A stretch of DNA of 64,000 bases from Holosporaceae bacterium (GCA_022646525.1 CP060261.1:806001-870000), one strand, 5' to 3'; numbered from the stretch's first letter, positions 41,518-52,619 are shown. The notes: generated by a model not told the origin, from the sequence alone. Program-made: numbers and translations.

Positions 41518-43034
41518 ATGAGCATTCAAGACAACTACAAGGTTTTGGCGCGTCGTACGCGTCCTTTGCGCTTTCTGAACTCATCGGTCAAGAATCACTT
41601 TCAAACACCATTAAAAGTGCTCTTTCTTCTGGACGCATCGCCCATTCTTTTATTTTTACAGGCACACGGGGTGTGGGCAAAACCACCACAGCACGCCTGA
41701 TTGCCCTTGCGTTGAATTGTGTGGGCACAGATGGGAAGGGAGACATTACGTCAGAGCCCTGTGGTGTGTGTGATCAATGTAAAGCGATTCAAGAAGATCG
41801 TCATGTGGATGTGATAGAAGTAGACGCTGCAACCCGTACAGGTGTTGATGATGTGCGCCAACTTATGGAAGGAATGACGTATAAACCCGTTATGGGGCGT
41901 TTTAAAGTCTATATTATAGACGAGGTGCACATGTTGTCTAAAAGCGCCTTCAATGCCCTTCTGAAAACACTTGAAGAACCCCCTGCACATGTAAAGTTTA
42001 TTTTTGCAACGACAGAAATTCGAAAAGTGCCGCTTACGATTCTTTCCAGGTGCCAAAGATATGACTTAAAGCGTGTTTCTGTAGAGGCGCTCTCAAATCA
42101 CTTTGCGCGTATTCTGGACGAGGAAAAGGTTTCTTTTGATGACGACGCTGTTGAGAAGATTGCCCATTTAGCGAATGGCTCTGTGCGAGATGGTTTGTCG
42201 CTTTTAGAGCAAGTTATTCAAGGGAAGGAGAAATTAACACTAAAGCACATCAAAAATGCCCTTGGGCTTTTGGATAAAAAGGATGTAGAGACACTTTACC
42301 TTCATATTGCGAGTGGAAATGCAAAACAAGCCTTAGAGCTTGCATCAAAATTATACGAAAGCCATGCTGACCCTATTCAAATCATTGAAGATCTTTTAAG
42401 TGTTAGCCATCAACTATCAACACTGATAACGCTTGATCAAAAGCCCCCTAAAGATAGTATGTTTTATAAGAATTTCGAGAGTCTTTCTCTTGATGCCATT
42501 CTACTTATCTGGACAGTTCTGTTAAAGGGAATCGAAGAAATTAAGATGACATCACTTGCCTTCGAAACCTTAGAAATTATTTTAATTCGGGCGATTTACA
42601 TTCAAGGCTTTCGAGGGGAAAACGCTAAAGCGCCTATGAAAAACGAAAGCACTTTAGATTCCAAAGCTGCATTTCAAAATAAATATACCGTTCAATCTTT
42701 TGAAGAGGTTGTTTCTCTATTCAAAAAGAAGAAAGAGCTTATTCTTGCCAACCATTTAGCCCATGATGTGGGGCTGATTCGTTTTGCTCCTGGCTATATC
42801 GAATTAAGTGCGCCAAAAAAAGATAGTCATGACCTGCGCGGACAGATATCGTCGCTATTGAAAGAGTACACACAGACACATTGGGATGTTGTGTTTTCTA
42901 GTCAATCAGGCGCTTTATCAATTGCATACCAAAAAGAGCAGGAAGATAAAGAAAAAAAAGAAAAAGCACTGGAAAGCGATGCCGCGCAGGCAGCGACAAA
43001 GCTTTTTCCAGGCGCAAAAATAACTGTTAAATAA
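41518..43034 (+). CDS. dnaX: DNA polymerase III subunits gamma/tau, one frameshift
   Basis: DnaX is the clamp-loader ATPase and replisome organiser. ATG 41518 gives MSIQDNYKVLARRTRP, the alphaproteobacterial start. A shift between about 41560 and 41578 joins it to ELIGQESLSNTIKSALSSG. Walker A is GTRGVGKTTT, and the zinc module has a first Cys in LNCVG then C-x2-C-x2-C in PCGVCDQCK. Walker B region is IIDEVHMLSKSAFNALLKTLEEPP, and sensor 1 is LSRCQRYDLKR. About 505 aa, shorter than many tau proteins; the C-terminal region ends ATKLFPGAKITVK. Upstream frame extension to 41481 overlaps ffs and is not coding. Confidence 0.94.
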
Positions 43035-43049
43035 ATTTAAGGTGAAGAG

Positions 43050-43370
43050 ATGAATTTTGGAAATATGATGAAGCAAGCCCGCGAAATGCAAACACGCATG
43101 GCAGAGGCAGAAAAAAATATTGAAGCAATTGAGGTGGAGGGGACTTCTGGGGGTGGCTCTGTTTTGGTTGTTTTAAATGGTAAAGGCGTACCTCAGCGCT
43201 TTAAAATTGACCCATCAGCGGTTGATCCAAACGATGTCGAAGTATTGGAAGACTTACTTATCGCGGCCTATAACGCAGCAAAGAAAATAGCCGACGAAGA
43301 GAGTTCAAAAGAAATGAAAAAGGCAACAGGAGGCATGTCTTTGCCGCCTGGAATGGGAATGCCTTTTTAA
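43050..43370 (+). CDS. ybaB: YbaB/EbfC nucleoid-associated protein
   Basis: This small DNA-binding dimer is usually encoded between dnaX and recR. It is intact at 106 aa: NFGNMMKQAREMQTRMAEAEK forms the first helix, GTSGGGSVLVVLNGKGVPQ the beta strands, and VEVLEDLLIAAYNAAKK the second helix. The C-terminus MSLPPGMGMPF is typical. It begins 15 bases after dnaX with an AGGTGAAGAG site and is followed after six bases by recR. Confidence 0.95.
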   Translation: MNFGNMMKQAREMQTRMAEAEKNIEAIEVEGTSGGGSVLVVLNGKGVPQRFKIDPSAVDPNDVEVLEDLLIAAYNAAKKIADEESSKEMKKATGGMSLPPGMGMPF

Positions 43371-43376
43371 TTTAAT

Positions 43377-43970
43377 ATGCAAAATAAAGATATTAAAACA
43401 CTGATACAGCTTTTATCTCGCTTGCCTGGATTGGGTCCAAGATCTGGTCGACGCGCCGCTTTGCATCTTATTAAAAATAAAGACCAATTCTTAAATCCTC
43501 TTCGTGAAACACTGGGCATTGTGGGCGATAGCGTTCGACAGTGCGCTTTTTGTGGGAATTTAGATACAACAGAGAAGTGCTATATTTGCTTGGATGATAA
43601 GCGAGATCATTCGTGCGTTTGTGTTGTTGCGGAAGTGGAAGACCTGTGGGCCATGGAGCGTGCGCAGGTTTTTTCAGGCACTTATCATGTGCTCGGGGGC
43701 ACACTTTCTGCCATTGATGGCATTGGTCCAGATAAGCTCGCCATACAGCATTTGATCAATCACATAAAAACCGGCACAATAAAAGAAATTATTATTGCAT
43801 TAAGTGCAACGTTAGAAGGGCAAACAACGGCCCACTACCTTGTAGATCGAATTCAAGATTTTGATGTGCAGGTTACCCGCATTGCCCACGGCATGCCCGT
43901 AGGAGGTGAACTTGATTACTTGGATGAGGGCACTATATCAGCAGCACTTAAAGCAAGAACGCCACTATAG
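43377..43970 (+). CDS. recR: Recombination protein RecR
   Basis: RecR acts with RecO in gap repair, loading RecA on SSB-coated DNA. Intact, 197 aa. A helix-hairpin-helix segment (LIQLLSRLPGLGPRSGRRAALHLI) is followed by the zinc finger CAFCGNLDTTEKCYIC and the Toprim domain VCVVAEVEDLWAMERAQVFSG, then YHVLGGTLSAIDGIGP and TTAHYLVDRI. VTRIAHGMPVGGELDYLDEGT is a conserved Walker B-like C-terminal block. It closes the ffs-dnaX-ybaB-recR group. Confidence 0.97.
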   Translation: MQNKDIKTLIQLLSRLPGLGPRSGRRAALHLIKNKDQFLNPLRETLGIVGDSVRQCAFCGNLDTTEKCYICLDDKRDHSCVCVVAEVEDLWAMERAQVFSGTYHVLGGTLSAIDGIGPDKLAIQHLINHIKTGTIKEIIIALSATLEGQTTAHYLVDRIQDFDVQVTRIAHGMPVGGELDYLDEGTISAALKARTPL

Positions 43971-43980
43971 GAAGAAAAAG

Positions 43981-44187
43981 ATGTTTACACTTATTGCTGT
44001 CCTTGCTTCAATTCTGAATTTAAATGCGGGATGCGAACATAAGACTGATGTTTTCACATGTAACTACTTTTCGCCATGTGAATGGAAAAATGACAGATGT
44101 GTTTTTGGGAAGCGACACCTAAATTCTGACCGAGATTTTTATGCACTTGATTCTCACGGAACCCCTAAACTAAGTTCTAGTCAGTAG
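43981..44187 (+). CDS. Small cysteine-rich secreted protein, unknown
   Basis: I do not recognise this 68-aa protein. ATG 43981 is 10 bases after the recR stop with GGAAGAAAAAG before it. Residues 1-16 (MFTLIAVLASILNLNA) form a short hydrophobic signal without an N-terminal positive charge. The mature part has four cysteines spaced C-x8-C-x5-C-x6-C within about 22 residues (CEHKTDVFTC, PCEWKNDRC), then a polar tail ending LSSSQ. Spacing suggests two disulfides in the periplasm or outside the cell. AGC could be a weak lipobox. It may be co-transcribed with recR. Function is unknown. Confidence 0.55.
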   Translation: MFTLIAVLASILNLNAGCEHKTDVFTCNYFSPCEWKNDRCVFGKRHLNSDRDFYALDSHGTPKLSSSQ

Positions 44188-44193
44188 TTCTTC

Positions 44194-45234
44194 ATGCACA
44201 ATATGTCCTTGGCTTATGAGAAAGTTGGCCCTGCTGGGGTTCTAACGCTTAATAAACCAACAACCCTTAATAGCTTTGACAGCCTCATTATTAAAGCTTT
44301 CCATGCCTATATAGATCAGGCGACTGCAGACACAGAGATTACCCACCTTATTTTAAAAAGTGATGTGCCATCTGTGTTTTCCGCTGGAGGAGACTTAAAG
44401 GATATCTATCAACATTACCAACGGTCAAATCAAAGCGAAATTGCATCTTTTTTTAAAAATAGTTACGACCTCAATTTAAGGGTTAATCAAATGGAAAAGC
44501 CCTTTATTAGCCTTGTGGATGGTATATGTATGGGGGGGTGCAATGGGGTTGGCACTTAATGGGTCACACACTGTTATTTTTGAGAACACCCAGATGGCTA
44601 TGCCAGAAATCTACATTGGTTTTTTTCCCGATGTGGGGCTAGATATTTTCTAAAAGAATGCCTGGGACATATTGGCCAGTTTTTGCATTAACAGGGTATC
44701 GCATGACCCCAGAAGATGTTGTGTATAGCGGCCTTTCTGCAAACTATGTACGGTACGAGCAGAAAGAAATGTTATTCGATGCTCTGACTTCTGTTGATGT
44801 CTCTCAAAAACCCTAAAGAAGGGATCAATGCTTTGCTGAAACTGTTTATATCAGTCCCAAAAAAGAATCGGCTTTAAGGCAATATCGCACACAAATTGAT
44901 GATATTTTCTCGCTATCAGATATTGAGGGAATTCTTCCTGCAATTAAGATGTCTAAAATAGGTTGGATGCGTCAACAGGGCCAACACATGATGAAGGCGT
45001 CACCACTCAGCCTGAAAACTCACAGATTGGATTTTTAGGAATAATCAAAGCGTGTCCTTAGAAAAAGCCTTAAAGCTTGATTTAGGGCTTGCGCTTAAAT
45101 TCCTATCAATACCTGAAACAATTGAAGGTATTCGTGCGCGCATCATCGATAAAGACGGGGCACCAAAATGGTCACATAAAAATATTTATGATGTGCCAAA
45201 TGAAGAAATAGAAAAACTTATTGAGTTGGGATAA
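44194..45234 (+). CDS. 3-hydroxyisobutyryl-CoA hydrolase-like crotonase, frameshifted
   Basis: This crotonase-fold protein most resembles 3-hydroxyisobutyryl-CoA hydrolase of valine breakdown. GVLTLNKPTTLNSFDSLII and SAGGDLKDIY are crotonase landmarks, and LVDGICMGG the oxyanion loop. The frame shifts near 44540; then MAMPEIYIGFFPDVG (typical of the hydrolase, with its catalytic glutamate) and FLALTGYRMTPEDVVYSGLS follow with more shifts near 44640, 44680, 44800, 44870, 45010. The C-terminus TIEGIRARIIDKDGAPKWSH is also hydrolase-like. About 346 aa stitched. A true pseudogene is possible, since no other valine-degradation gene is nearby. Confidence 0.82.
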
Positions 45235-45254
45235 TCACGTCTTCTAGGTAAAAT

Positions 45255-46970
45255 TTAATTTTTTTTTTTTCCTTGCCATGTATCTGCCTGCAAGCGCCCT
45301 ATGACATGCGCTGCACTATCTTTTTTAAAGGCACTTTCCAGTGCAGTGCCCACTACATTAAAAGCCATGCCTTCAAGGGTTTTTCCTTCTTCGCCACGCA
45401 AACGAAAACTGATGTGTTTTTCTTTTCTAATTTGAAAGTCTTGAAACATGCAATTAGGAATCATGAATACGGGTTGGGGTTGCCAGCGCCAAATGGGCCT
45501 ACTTTTTTCAACCCAATCAATCAAATCAAGATGAATACCAGAAATGCTGACCGTAACATCAATCAAAGATTCGGCAGGTGGTGGCTTCTGTGTGTTTTGA
45601 TTAAAGAACTGCCGAAGACTGTCTAGCTTTTCTTGTTGCAGTGTAAGGCCTGCGGCCATTTCATGCCCGCCGCCATTAACAAGAAGTCCTTGATCTTTTG
45701 CTTTTGCACAAGATCGCCCAAGTTAACACCTTTAACAGAGCGCCCTGATCCCTTGCCAAGACCTTCAGCATCAAACCCAATAATAAAGGATGGTTTCCCA
45801 AATTTTTCCTTAATGCGGCTTGCAACAATGCCAATAACGCCCGGATGCCACCCATCAAGGCCTAGGCAAATCACGCGATCATTTTTATAGACCTCGGCCA
45901 TTTGGATAGATTCTTCTATCATTTGGCCTTCTAGTGCCTTTCTTTCTGTATTCAGTCGAACAAGCTCCTGAACTATTGAGAGGGCTTTTTGAGGAGTTTT
46001 GCGGTTAACAGTTCAGTGCCAAGGGATGCGAGTCCTATGCGCCCCCCTGCGTTTATATGGGGTCCTACCACATATCCTAAATGATATTCACTTAGAGGAG
46101 GCGTTACAGAGAGCGAATCAAAAAGGGTTTGGATACCAGGATTGAGTCCTTTCTCCATAATACGAAGCCCTTGTAGAAACAAAGGCTTTGTTTATGCCCT
46201 TTAAGGGCACGACATCGCACACCGTGCCAAGGGCAACCAAATCCAGCAGAGATAGGAGATTGATTCGCTTAGAAAGGGGGTCTTGTTTTTTTTGAAGTGC
46301 CGCCAACACAAAGAAAGAAACGCCTGCTGCACATAGGTGCCCAAGACCCGATTTATCGTCTTCTCTATTTGGATTAACAATTGCAACGGCCTGGGGAAGT
46401 TCTTCTTCTGGAATATGGTGATCCACAACAACAACATCTATTCCCTTTTTTTGTGCGTAAGACAAAACCTCATGGGCAGCTGTGCCGCAGTCTACAGTAA
46501 TTATAAGAGAAACATCTTTAGAGGCAAAAAGTCTATCCCTTGCCGAGATGGGCCGTATCCTTCTGTAATACGGTCTGGGATATGGTAAATCACGTCAATG
46601 CCTAAGGCCTCAAAATACTTTAAAAATAAAGAGGTTGAGGTGGCCCCATCAACATCATAATCTCCAAGAATGCCAATTTTCTCGCTTTTATCTATAGCGC
46701 GACAAATGCGGGTCAATGGCCCTGGGGCATATCTTTTAATGAAAAAGGGTCTTGAAAATAGTCTTTAATTTTGGTGGATAAAAATTTGTGTACATCTAGA
46801 TGCTCTGGACATCTTTGCGCAATAAGGTGGGCCACAACTTCGGGAAAGTTATACTTCTGAATAAGATTTAGAACGCTTACCTCAGAGGGCTGATTTAATA
46901 CCCACTTTTTCCCTTTAAGAGAGAGTGTGCTGATAAGGTTTGCAGTGCTACTGGTTGTGACGCCCTGCAT
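45255..46970 (-). CDS. recJ: Single-stranded-DNA exonuclease RecJ, frameshifted
   Basis: RecJ degrades single-stranded DNA 5'-3' in repair. ATG 46970 starts the protein. Pieces in order: LIQKYNFPEVVAHLIAQR, FSLKDMPQG; RICRAIDKSEKIGILGDYDVDGATSTSLFL (motif I, DYDVDG); IDVVVVDHHIPEEELPQAV (motif III, DHH); LGHLCAAGVSFFVLAAL; VVGPHINAGGRIG; VICLGLDGWHPGVIGIVASRI; and the OB-like C-terminal domain. The frame breaks near 46715, 46500, 46190, 46000 and 45640, five or more shifts, yet every catalytic motif is preserved. Length about 572 aa, as expected. Confidence 0.92.
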
Positions 46971-46972
46971 AA

Positions 46973-47168
46973 CTAGTATTCAAATTTTTTTTGCTGATTT
47001 CTTTCTTGCTTTAACTCTGAAATCTCTTCTTTGGCTTCATCTATGGAAAGTGTTGGGGGCATATAAGGCTCCACATCGCGCACATCAAGAAACCCTGATT
47101 TGCAAGAGCACAGGCAAAGCAAAGCAAGGAAAAAGAAAGCTATGAGTAAGAAGTAAGGTGTTGCGCAT
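46973..47168 (-). CDS. Small putative lipoprotein, one frameshift
   Basis: ATG 47168 gives MRNTLLL; a shift near 47143 leads to IAFFFLALLCLCSCKSGFLDV, a signal with the lipobox LCSC, so the mature protein would be anchored by the second cysteine. The tail VEPYMPPTLSIDEAKEEIS then ELKQERNQQKKFEY ends at 46973, two bases before the recJ start. About 65 aa. This is the size and charge of small outer-membrane lipoproteins, but I cannot assign a family. Neighbouring recJ is translated from the same strand. Confidence 0.5.
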
Positions 47169-47174
47169 TATTTT

Positions 47175-48038
47175 CTATAATATCTTTTTTAATTTTATTT
47201 GATTCACAATAAGGCCAAAAATCACCAAAAGGCTGCCTAAAATACTTGTGGGTGTTAGCATTTCATTAATTGCGTAGTAAGCGAAAGATATCCCAAAAAC
47301 AGGAACGAGTAAAGAAAATGGGGCAACAATGGCAGCAGGATATTTCTTTAAAAGATGGCCCCAAATCGTATAGCCTAAGAGGCCCGCACAAAAACCTGCA
47401 TACAGCAGTGCCCAAAAACTTGTGAGTGTGAAAGTAGAAAAGGATTGGGCAAATTCTTCATGGCCATAAATGTAATATGACAAAAATAACAGAGGAATGG
47501 GGGGCACTATGTTAATCCAAATAGTGAGACTCAGCATATCAACATGCAGGCATTTCTTTTGAATAACAATATTAGAAATAGCCCAGAAAATAGCAGAAAT
47601 AATAATCACAATAAGGCCGCTCATGCTGGCACTGCCATCGATTTGTATGCTAATAAGGCCAATACCTAGCATCGAGACGGCCATACCAACCCAGTTCGTT
47701 AAAGAAGGTTGCTGATTAAACACTGCCCACGCAAAAACAACTGTAAAGAAGGCCTGTACCTGAACGATAAGCGAGGTTAGGCCGGTTGCCACACCCAGAC
47801 TAATCGCAAGTAGCATAAGTGGAAGCTTGAAAGTACCAATCAAAAGACCAATTAACAAAAGTGTGCGCCAAGAAATTTTAGGCCTTGGAATAAAAAACAA
47901 GAGAGGCAAGATAATTAAAGAGCGAAGCGCGGAAAAAATCAGTGGAGAAATTGTGCCCATGCCAACTTTCATCACCGTGAAATTGGCGCCCCATAGTAAC
48001 GCAACAGTCAACGCAAGCGCGATATGCTTGATGTGCAT
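47175..48038 (-). CDS. EamA/DMT-family transporter
   Basis: This is a drug/metabolite transporter-type membrane protein with ten helices and two EamA repeats: ALLWGANFTVMKVGMGTISPLIFSALR opens repeat 1 and SGLIVIIISAIFWAISNIVIQ repeat 2. I chose ATG 48038 (MHIKHIALALTVALLWG), which has GGAAGGAC upstream; an in-frame TTG at 48071 would add 11 polar residues. Intact, about 287 aa. Substrate cannot be told from sequence; candidates are amino acids or other metabolites. It ends next to the small lipoprotein. Confidence 0.88.
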   Translation of the reverse strand: MHIKHIALALTVALLWGANFTVMKVGMGTISPLIFSALRSLIILPLLFFIPRPKISWRTLLLIGLLIGTFKLPLMLLAISLGVATGLTSLIVQVQAFFTVVFAWAVFNQQPSLTNWVGMAVSMLGIGLISIQIDGSASMSGLIVIIISAIFWAISNIVIQKKCLHVDMLSLTIWINIVPPIPLLFLSYYIYGHEEFAQSFSTFTLTSFWALLYAGFCAGLLGYTIWGHLLKKYPAAIVAPFSLLVPVFGISFAYYAINEMLTPTSILGSLLVIFGLIVNQIKLKKIL

Positions 48039-48220
48039 TCTAGCCGTTTGTCCTTCCCTTAAATACGACAAAAGCCATTATGGGAAAGGATAGAAAAAAA
48101 CACAATCAATTTTCTTGTAATTCAAAAAAAAGTTATCTGTTTTTATTGAAATAATACAGCCTTTTTATATATGGAAAACGGGTTCAACTGTGTTAGTTTT
48201 GTTGATAATTGAGAAAGCAA

Positions 48221-49319
48221 ATGTCGTTATCAAAATTTTTAAAGGCTATTTTTTACTGGTATGCTTGCTTTAGTTAGCATATTTGGATGGCGATATTTTA
48301 ACAAACCACAAGAAGTATCTTTGTCCGCGTCCTCAGATCATATTGAAAAATCAAAACCTATAAGCCCCGGCAAAGGCTATCATGTGCGAAGCAAGGTTTC
48401 CGTAGCTCGAGAAGCAGAAATCAAGGAAGAGTATGCAGGCACAACAGAACCGTACAGAGAAGCAAATATTGACGCCCAAATTTCAGGGCGCATCAAGAAG
48501 ATTCACGTAAGGGAAGGGGAGTTTGTGCGGCAAGGAGATGTTCTTTTCACCTTGTATGACGATGATCGCACAAACAAACTAATGGCGGCACGCTCAGAAG
48601 TTGCGTTGCGCAAAATGCAGTATGTCGCAGCCCAAAAACTAGAAGCAAAGAAATTCACATCACCTATTTCCCTTGCGAATGCGTATAATAATTTACAAAG
48701 TGCCAACCTAGGATTAAGAAAAGCGGAACTAAATCATGCCCGTCTTAATGTTAAGGCCCCATTTGATGGTATTGTGAATAAGGTTTTTGTTGAGCCAAAT
48801 ACGATTTTATCCGATTCCATGATAGGCCTTAATCTATGTCGTATTGTCACATTATCTCCTTTATATGTCACAATCGAGGTGCCAGAGCGTGCGTATGAAC
48901 AGCTAAAGTCCTTAAAAACAGTATATGTGCGCTTGACAGATAATCGAGAAGTTGAAGGCACACTTGTTTTTGTCTCATCTGTTGCGAATGAAAAAACCAA
49001 AACGTTCAAAGCAAAAATACAAATCGATAATTCTGATTTAGTGTTGCCCGCAGGAATGTCTGTAAGTGTTGTCCTGCCTTTAAGTTTTTCTAATATTCAC
49101 GAACTTGCACCCTCTATCATTACCCTTTCAAGGGAAGGTGCTGCCGGCGTTATGGCTATTGTGTCTGGGAAGGCCCAATTTATGCCTGTTAAAATTGTGC
49201 GCGCAACAAAACAAGCCTTTTTTGTGACAGGGCTTCCTACCCGATTAAGGGTTATTACATTGGGACAGAATGCGATTCAAGATGGCACAGATGTGCGCTA
49301 TGACGATACAAGCACCTAA
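48221..49319 (+). CDS. RND efflux periplasmic adaptor (membrane fusion protein), N-terminal frameshift
   Basis: This is the AcrA-like adaptor of a tripartite efflux pump. ATG 48221 gives MSLSKFLKAIF; a shift near 48255 joins it to TGMLALVSIFGWRYF, an inner-membrane anchor. Then EYAGTTEPYREANIDAQISGRI starts the lipoyl domain, a coiled-coil hairpin spans residues about 100-150 (MAARSEVALRKMQYVAAQKLEA), and LNVKAPFDGIVNKVFVEPNT closes the lipoyl half. A beta-barrel and membrane-proximal domain complete about 365 aa. The permease follows after 11 bases. No outer-membrane factor is adjacent. Confidence 0.9.
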
Positions 49320-49330
49320 AGGATAGAGAC

Positions 49331-52300
49331 ATGGAAGGTTTAATCAGTTTATGTCTACGCTTTCGAAGGTCTGTACTTCTTTTGTTTTCCTTTCTTCTTA
49401 TTGCAGGGGGGATCACCTATTTTTCAATTCCACGCGAATCTGATCCCGATGTTCAAATCCCTTTAGTTGTTGTGCGCATTGACTATGATGGCGCTTCTCC
49501 AGAAGACTGCGAAAGATTAATTCTTAGGCCTGCCGAACAGCATTTACAAAGCATCGAAGGCGTAAAAGAAATTCGATCAACAGCCTACCAAGCCTCTGTA
49601 ACTTTGTTAGTAGAGTTTTTTGCCGATATGGATATCGATCGCGCGCTTACACTTATTCGAAATAAAATTAATTTAATTAAAAGTGAAATCCCTAAAAATG
49701 CAAAAGAGCCTGTTGTAGAAGAGATCAATGTGAGTCTTTTTCCTGTATTAACGGTTGAGCTGTTCGGGCATGCACAGGAACGGTATTTATTTAAAGTTGC
49801 TGAAGGCCTGCAAGAGCAAATAGAAAGAATTGATAAAGTTTTAGAGGCAAAAATTATTGGAAGCCGCGATGAAGTTGTAGAAATTCAAGTCGACCCTTTA
49901 ATGCTTGAAAAATATAGCCTTATTTTTGCTGATATAAAGAACCTTTTCACCATGAATAATGCGATGGCACGAAGTGGGAAGCTTCGGGCAGGGGACGCCT
50001 GGTTTTATTTGAAAACACCAAGCCTTGTACAGGAATACCAAGAGTTCCTCGATTTCCCTATAAAAACAACGCGCAGCTCTGTTGTGCGCCTTAAAGATAT
50101 TGCAAGTGTTAGGAAAACTTTTAAATGGCCACATACTTATGCAAATTCAGACGGCATTCCCTCTGTCACTTTAGAGGTTAAGAAAAGAATTGGTCAAAAT
50201 ATCATTCAAACGATAGGGGCAACAAAAAGTGCTGTAAAACAGTTCATGTCTGGTGTGCAAGATACGGTTCAGGTGCGATTCTCTGAAGACAAGTCGACAC
50301 AAATTAGAGACATGCTGTCAGAGCTTCAAAACAATATTATTTTTTCTATTTTGCTTGTGATGCTGGTAATGATATGGGCCCTTGGATGGCGTTCAGCCAT
50401 ATTGGTTGGGGTTGCTATTCCTGCATCATTTCTTTCAGGTATTTTCTTTCTAGGGCTTATGAAAGTTACGCTAAATGTTGTTGTTTTATTTAGCCTGATT
50501 CTATCTGTTGGTATGCTGGTAGACGGCGCCATTATTGTTGTTGAATATGCAGATAGAAAAATGGCTGAAGGCCCTCGATCGTATGGGCGCATACTATGAG
50601 GGCGCAAAAAAATGGCCTGGCCTGTTGTGTCGTCTTTATCCACGCACACTGTTGTTTTTTCTTCCTTTATTGTTTTGGCCGGGCATTGTTGGGAAGTTTA
50701 TGCGATTTTTTGCCCATTACGCTTATTTGTACGCTTGGCATGTCTCTTTTGGTGGCACTTGTTTTGATACCTGTATTGGGCAGTATTTTTTGAAAAATTA
50801 ATTTAAAAGATAAGAAAAAATTCAAGATTTGGCAAATACGGAAACAGGTCCTTTGGCCGATATAAAAGGCACATCTGGTGCCTATATACATCTGTTAAGG
50901 CCTTTACTGTATCGACCCTTTCTAAGCTTGATAGGATTAGTCGCCCTTATATTTTCAATCTTTTTTATTTATTCCAAAACCAATCATGGCGTTGAGTTTT
51001 TCCCCGAAACAGATCCATCAATGGGTACATATATTGTGCGCCTAAGAGGAAACCATACCGCCGAAAAGAAACTTGAGCTTATGAAAGAGGTTGAGGCCAA
51101 AATTATTGGAAAACCCAACATAAAATCAGTCTATACAACGGCAGGAACGGTTAGTTGGGATGATACTGAAATTATTGGGCGGGTAAATGTAGAATTGATT
51201 GACTGGAAAGAGCGTGGTCTTGGAAAAGAAATTTTTGAACAATATCTTTCTCAAATGAAAACAATTCCCGGATTGAAGGTTGAATTGAAATGCCTCGGAA
51301 CGGGCCGCCGGGTGGTAAGGATATTCAACTCAGCGTGCGCTCTAAAAAATCCATACGCCCTAGAGCGCTCTGTGCATATATACTGCACCAAAAGCTTGAA
51401 TCAATTCAAGGCACCAAAGATGTTGATGACTCGCGCCCCCGTCCTGGTATTGATTGGGTTGTTGAGATCGATCGCGCCAAGGCGAGCCAAAATAAAACAA
51501 GCATCTTAAATATTAGCCACCTAGTACAAATGTTGGGAGATGGAGTTATTGTAAGCTCCTACCAGCCAAATGATGCAAAAAAAAAAGCAATTGATGTGAT
51601 TCTTTCCTTTCCTGAAGAAAAAAGAAATATTGAGGTTCTTAAAAATATGAAGCTGCCAGCTGAAGATGGCAATCTTTCTCTTGAAGGAATGATTAATCTT
51701 AAGCCTAAAAATAAACTAGATCGCATTGAGCGGACAGATGGCCAGCTTTCGCGAACTGTTTCAGCGCGCGTTGAAACGGGCACACTTCCTAATGCGGTTG
51801 CAGATAAACTTAGGGGTTTTATTAAAAATAATAATGACTTTAAGGATGTAAAGATTAAATTTATGGGCGACCAGCAAGATCAGAAAGAGTCGGGTGACTT
51901 TTTGGTAAAGGCTTTTGCTGTGGCCATATTTATTATTTTAATTATTTTAGTAACCCAATTTAATAGCTTTTTCAGCGCGCTTCTTGTGTTAAGCGCCGTT
52001 GTCATGGCAACGGCAGGGGGGCTGATTGGTCTTTTAATTATGGGTTTACCGTTCAGTATTGTCATGGGCGGCATCGCAATGATTGCCCTTGCTGGCGTTA
52101 TTGTGAGTAATAATATTATATTTATTGATACATTTGATCAGCTGAAGGAAACAGGGAAGGCATTCTAGACGTAATCCTAAGAACAGGGGCCCTTCGACTA
52201 CGCCCCATTCTTTTGACACAAGTAACAGGAATATTGGGCTTACTTCCAATTTTACTGCGCCTTGATATTGACTTTATTAGCATGACCGTACATCAGGGGG

Positions 52301-52470
52301 CGCCCTCCAGTGCTTTTTTAAGGTGCAATTGGCGGCTGTAATGTCTTTTGGATTGGGCTTTGGATCCATCATTACACTCATTTTTACACCCTGTGCACTG
52401 ATGGCACGAGAAAAATACAGAGAATTTCAAAGCGAAAAGGCCTTAAGAAAGTTGACCAAAAAAGAATTGA
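49331..52470 (+). CDS. RND efflux permease (AcrB-like), frameshifted
   Basis: This inner-membrane transporter is driven by H+. The N-terminal helix (SVLLLFSFLLIAGGITYFS) and FSIPRESDPDVQIPLVVVR and YDGASPEDCERLI are typical. TM4 region LSVGMLVDGAIIVVEYADR carries the conserved aspartate for proton relay. The frame breaks near 50565, 50620, 50700, 50800, 51285, 52165 and 52290. Recognisable parts include VVSSTLTTLLVFLPLLFW-type helix, the second porter domain (TVSARVETGTLPNAVADK), and VSNNIIFIDTFDQLKET, TM10-11. The exact stop is uncertain; it lies just before tRNA-Lys at 52491. About 1040 aa. Confidence 0.88.
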
Positions 52471-52490
52471 TGATTATAGTCCTATCAAGT

Positions 52491-52566
52491 GGGCACTTAG
52501 CTCAGCTGGTAGAGCATCTGACTTTTAATCAGAGGGTCATAGGTTCGAATCCTATAGTGCCCACCA
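52491..52566 (+). tRNA. tRNA-Lys (anticodon TTT)
   Basis: It begins GGGCACTTAGCTCAGCTGGT and ends AGTGCCCACCA. Acceptor GGGCACT pairs with AGTGCCC, the anticodon arm TCTGA/TCAGA encloses CTTTTAA with anticodon TTT, and the T-arm has GTTCGAATC. CCA is encoded. It is the second lysine tRNA of the window and nearly identical in its acceptor and D arm to tRNA-Lys(CTT) at 6811-6886. Confidence 0.97.
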
Positions 52567-52619
52567 CATTTGCATTTATTTTTCTTTCTTATTCAAGATT
52601 CTTAGAGTAATCTTTATTC

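Noticed and set aside
52491..52610. Extension of the RND permease frame through tRNA-Lys
   Set aside because: The peptide HLAQLVEHLTFNQRVIG is translated tRNA; the real permease must stop before 52491.
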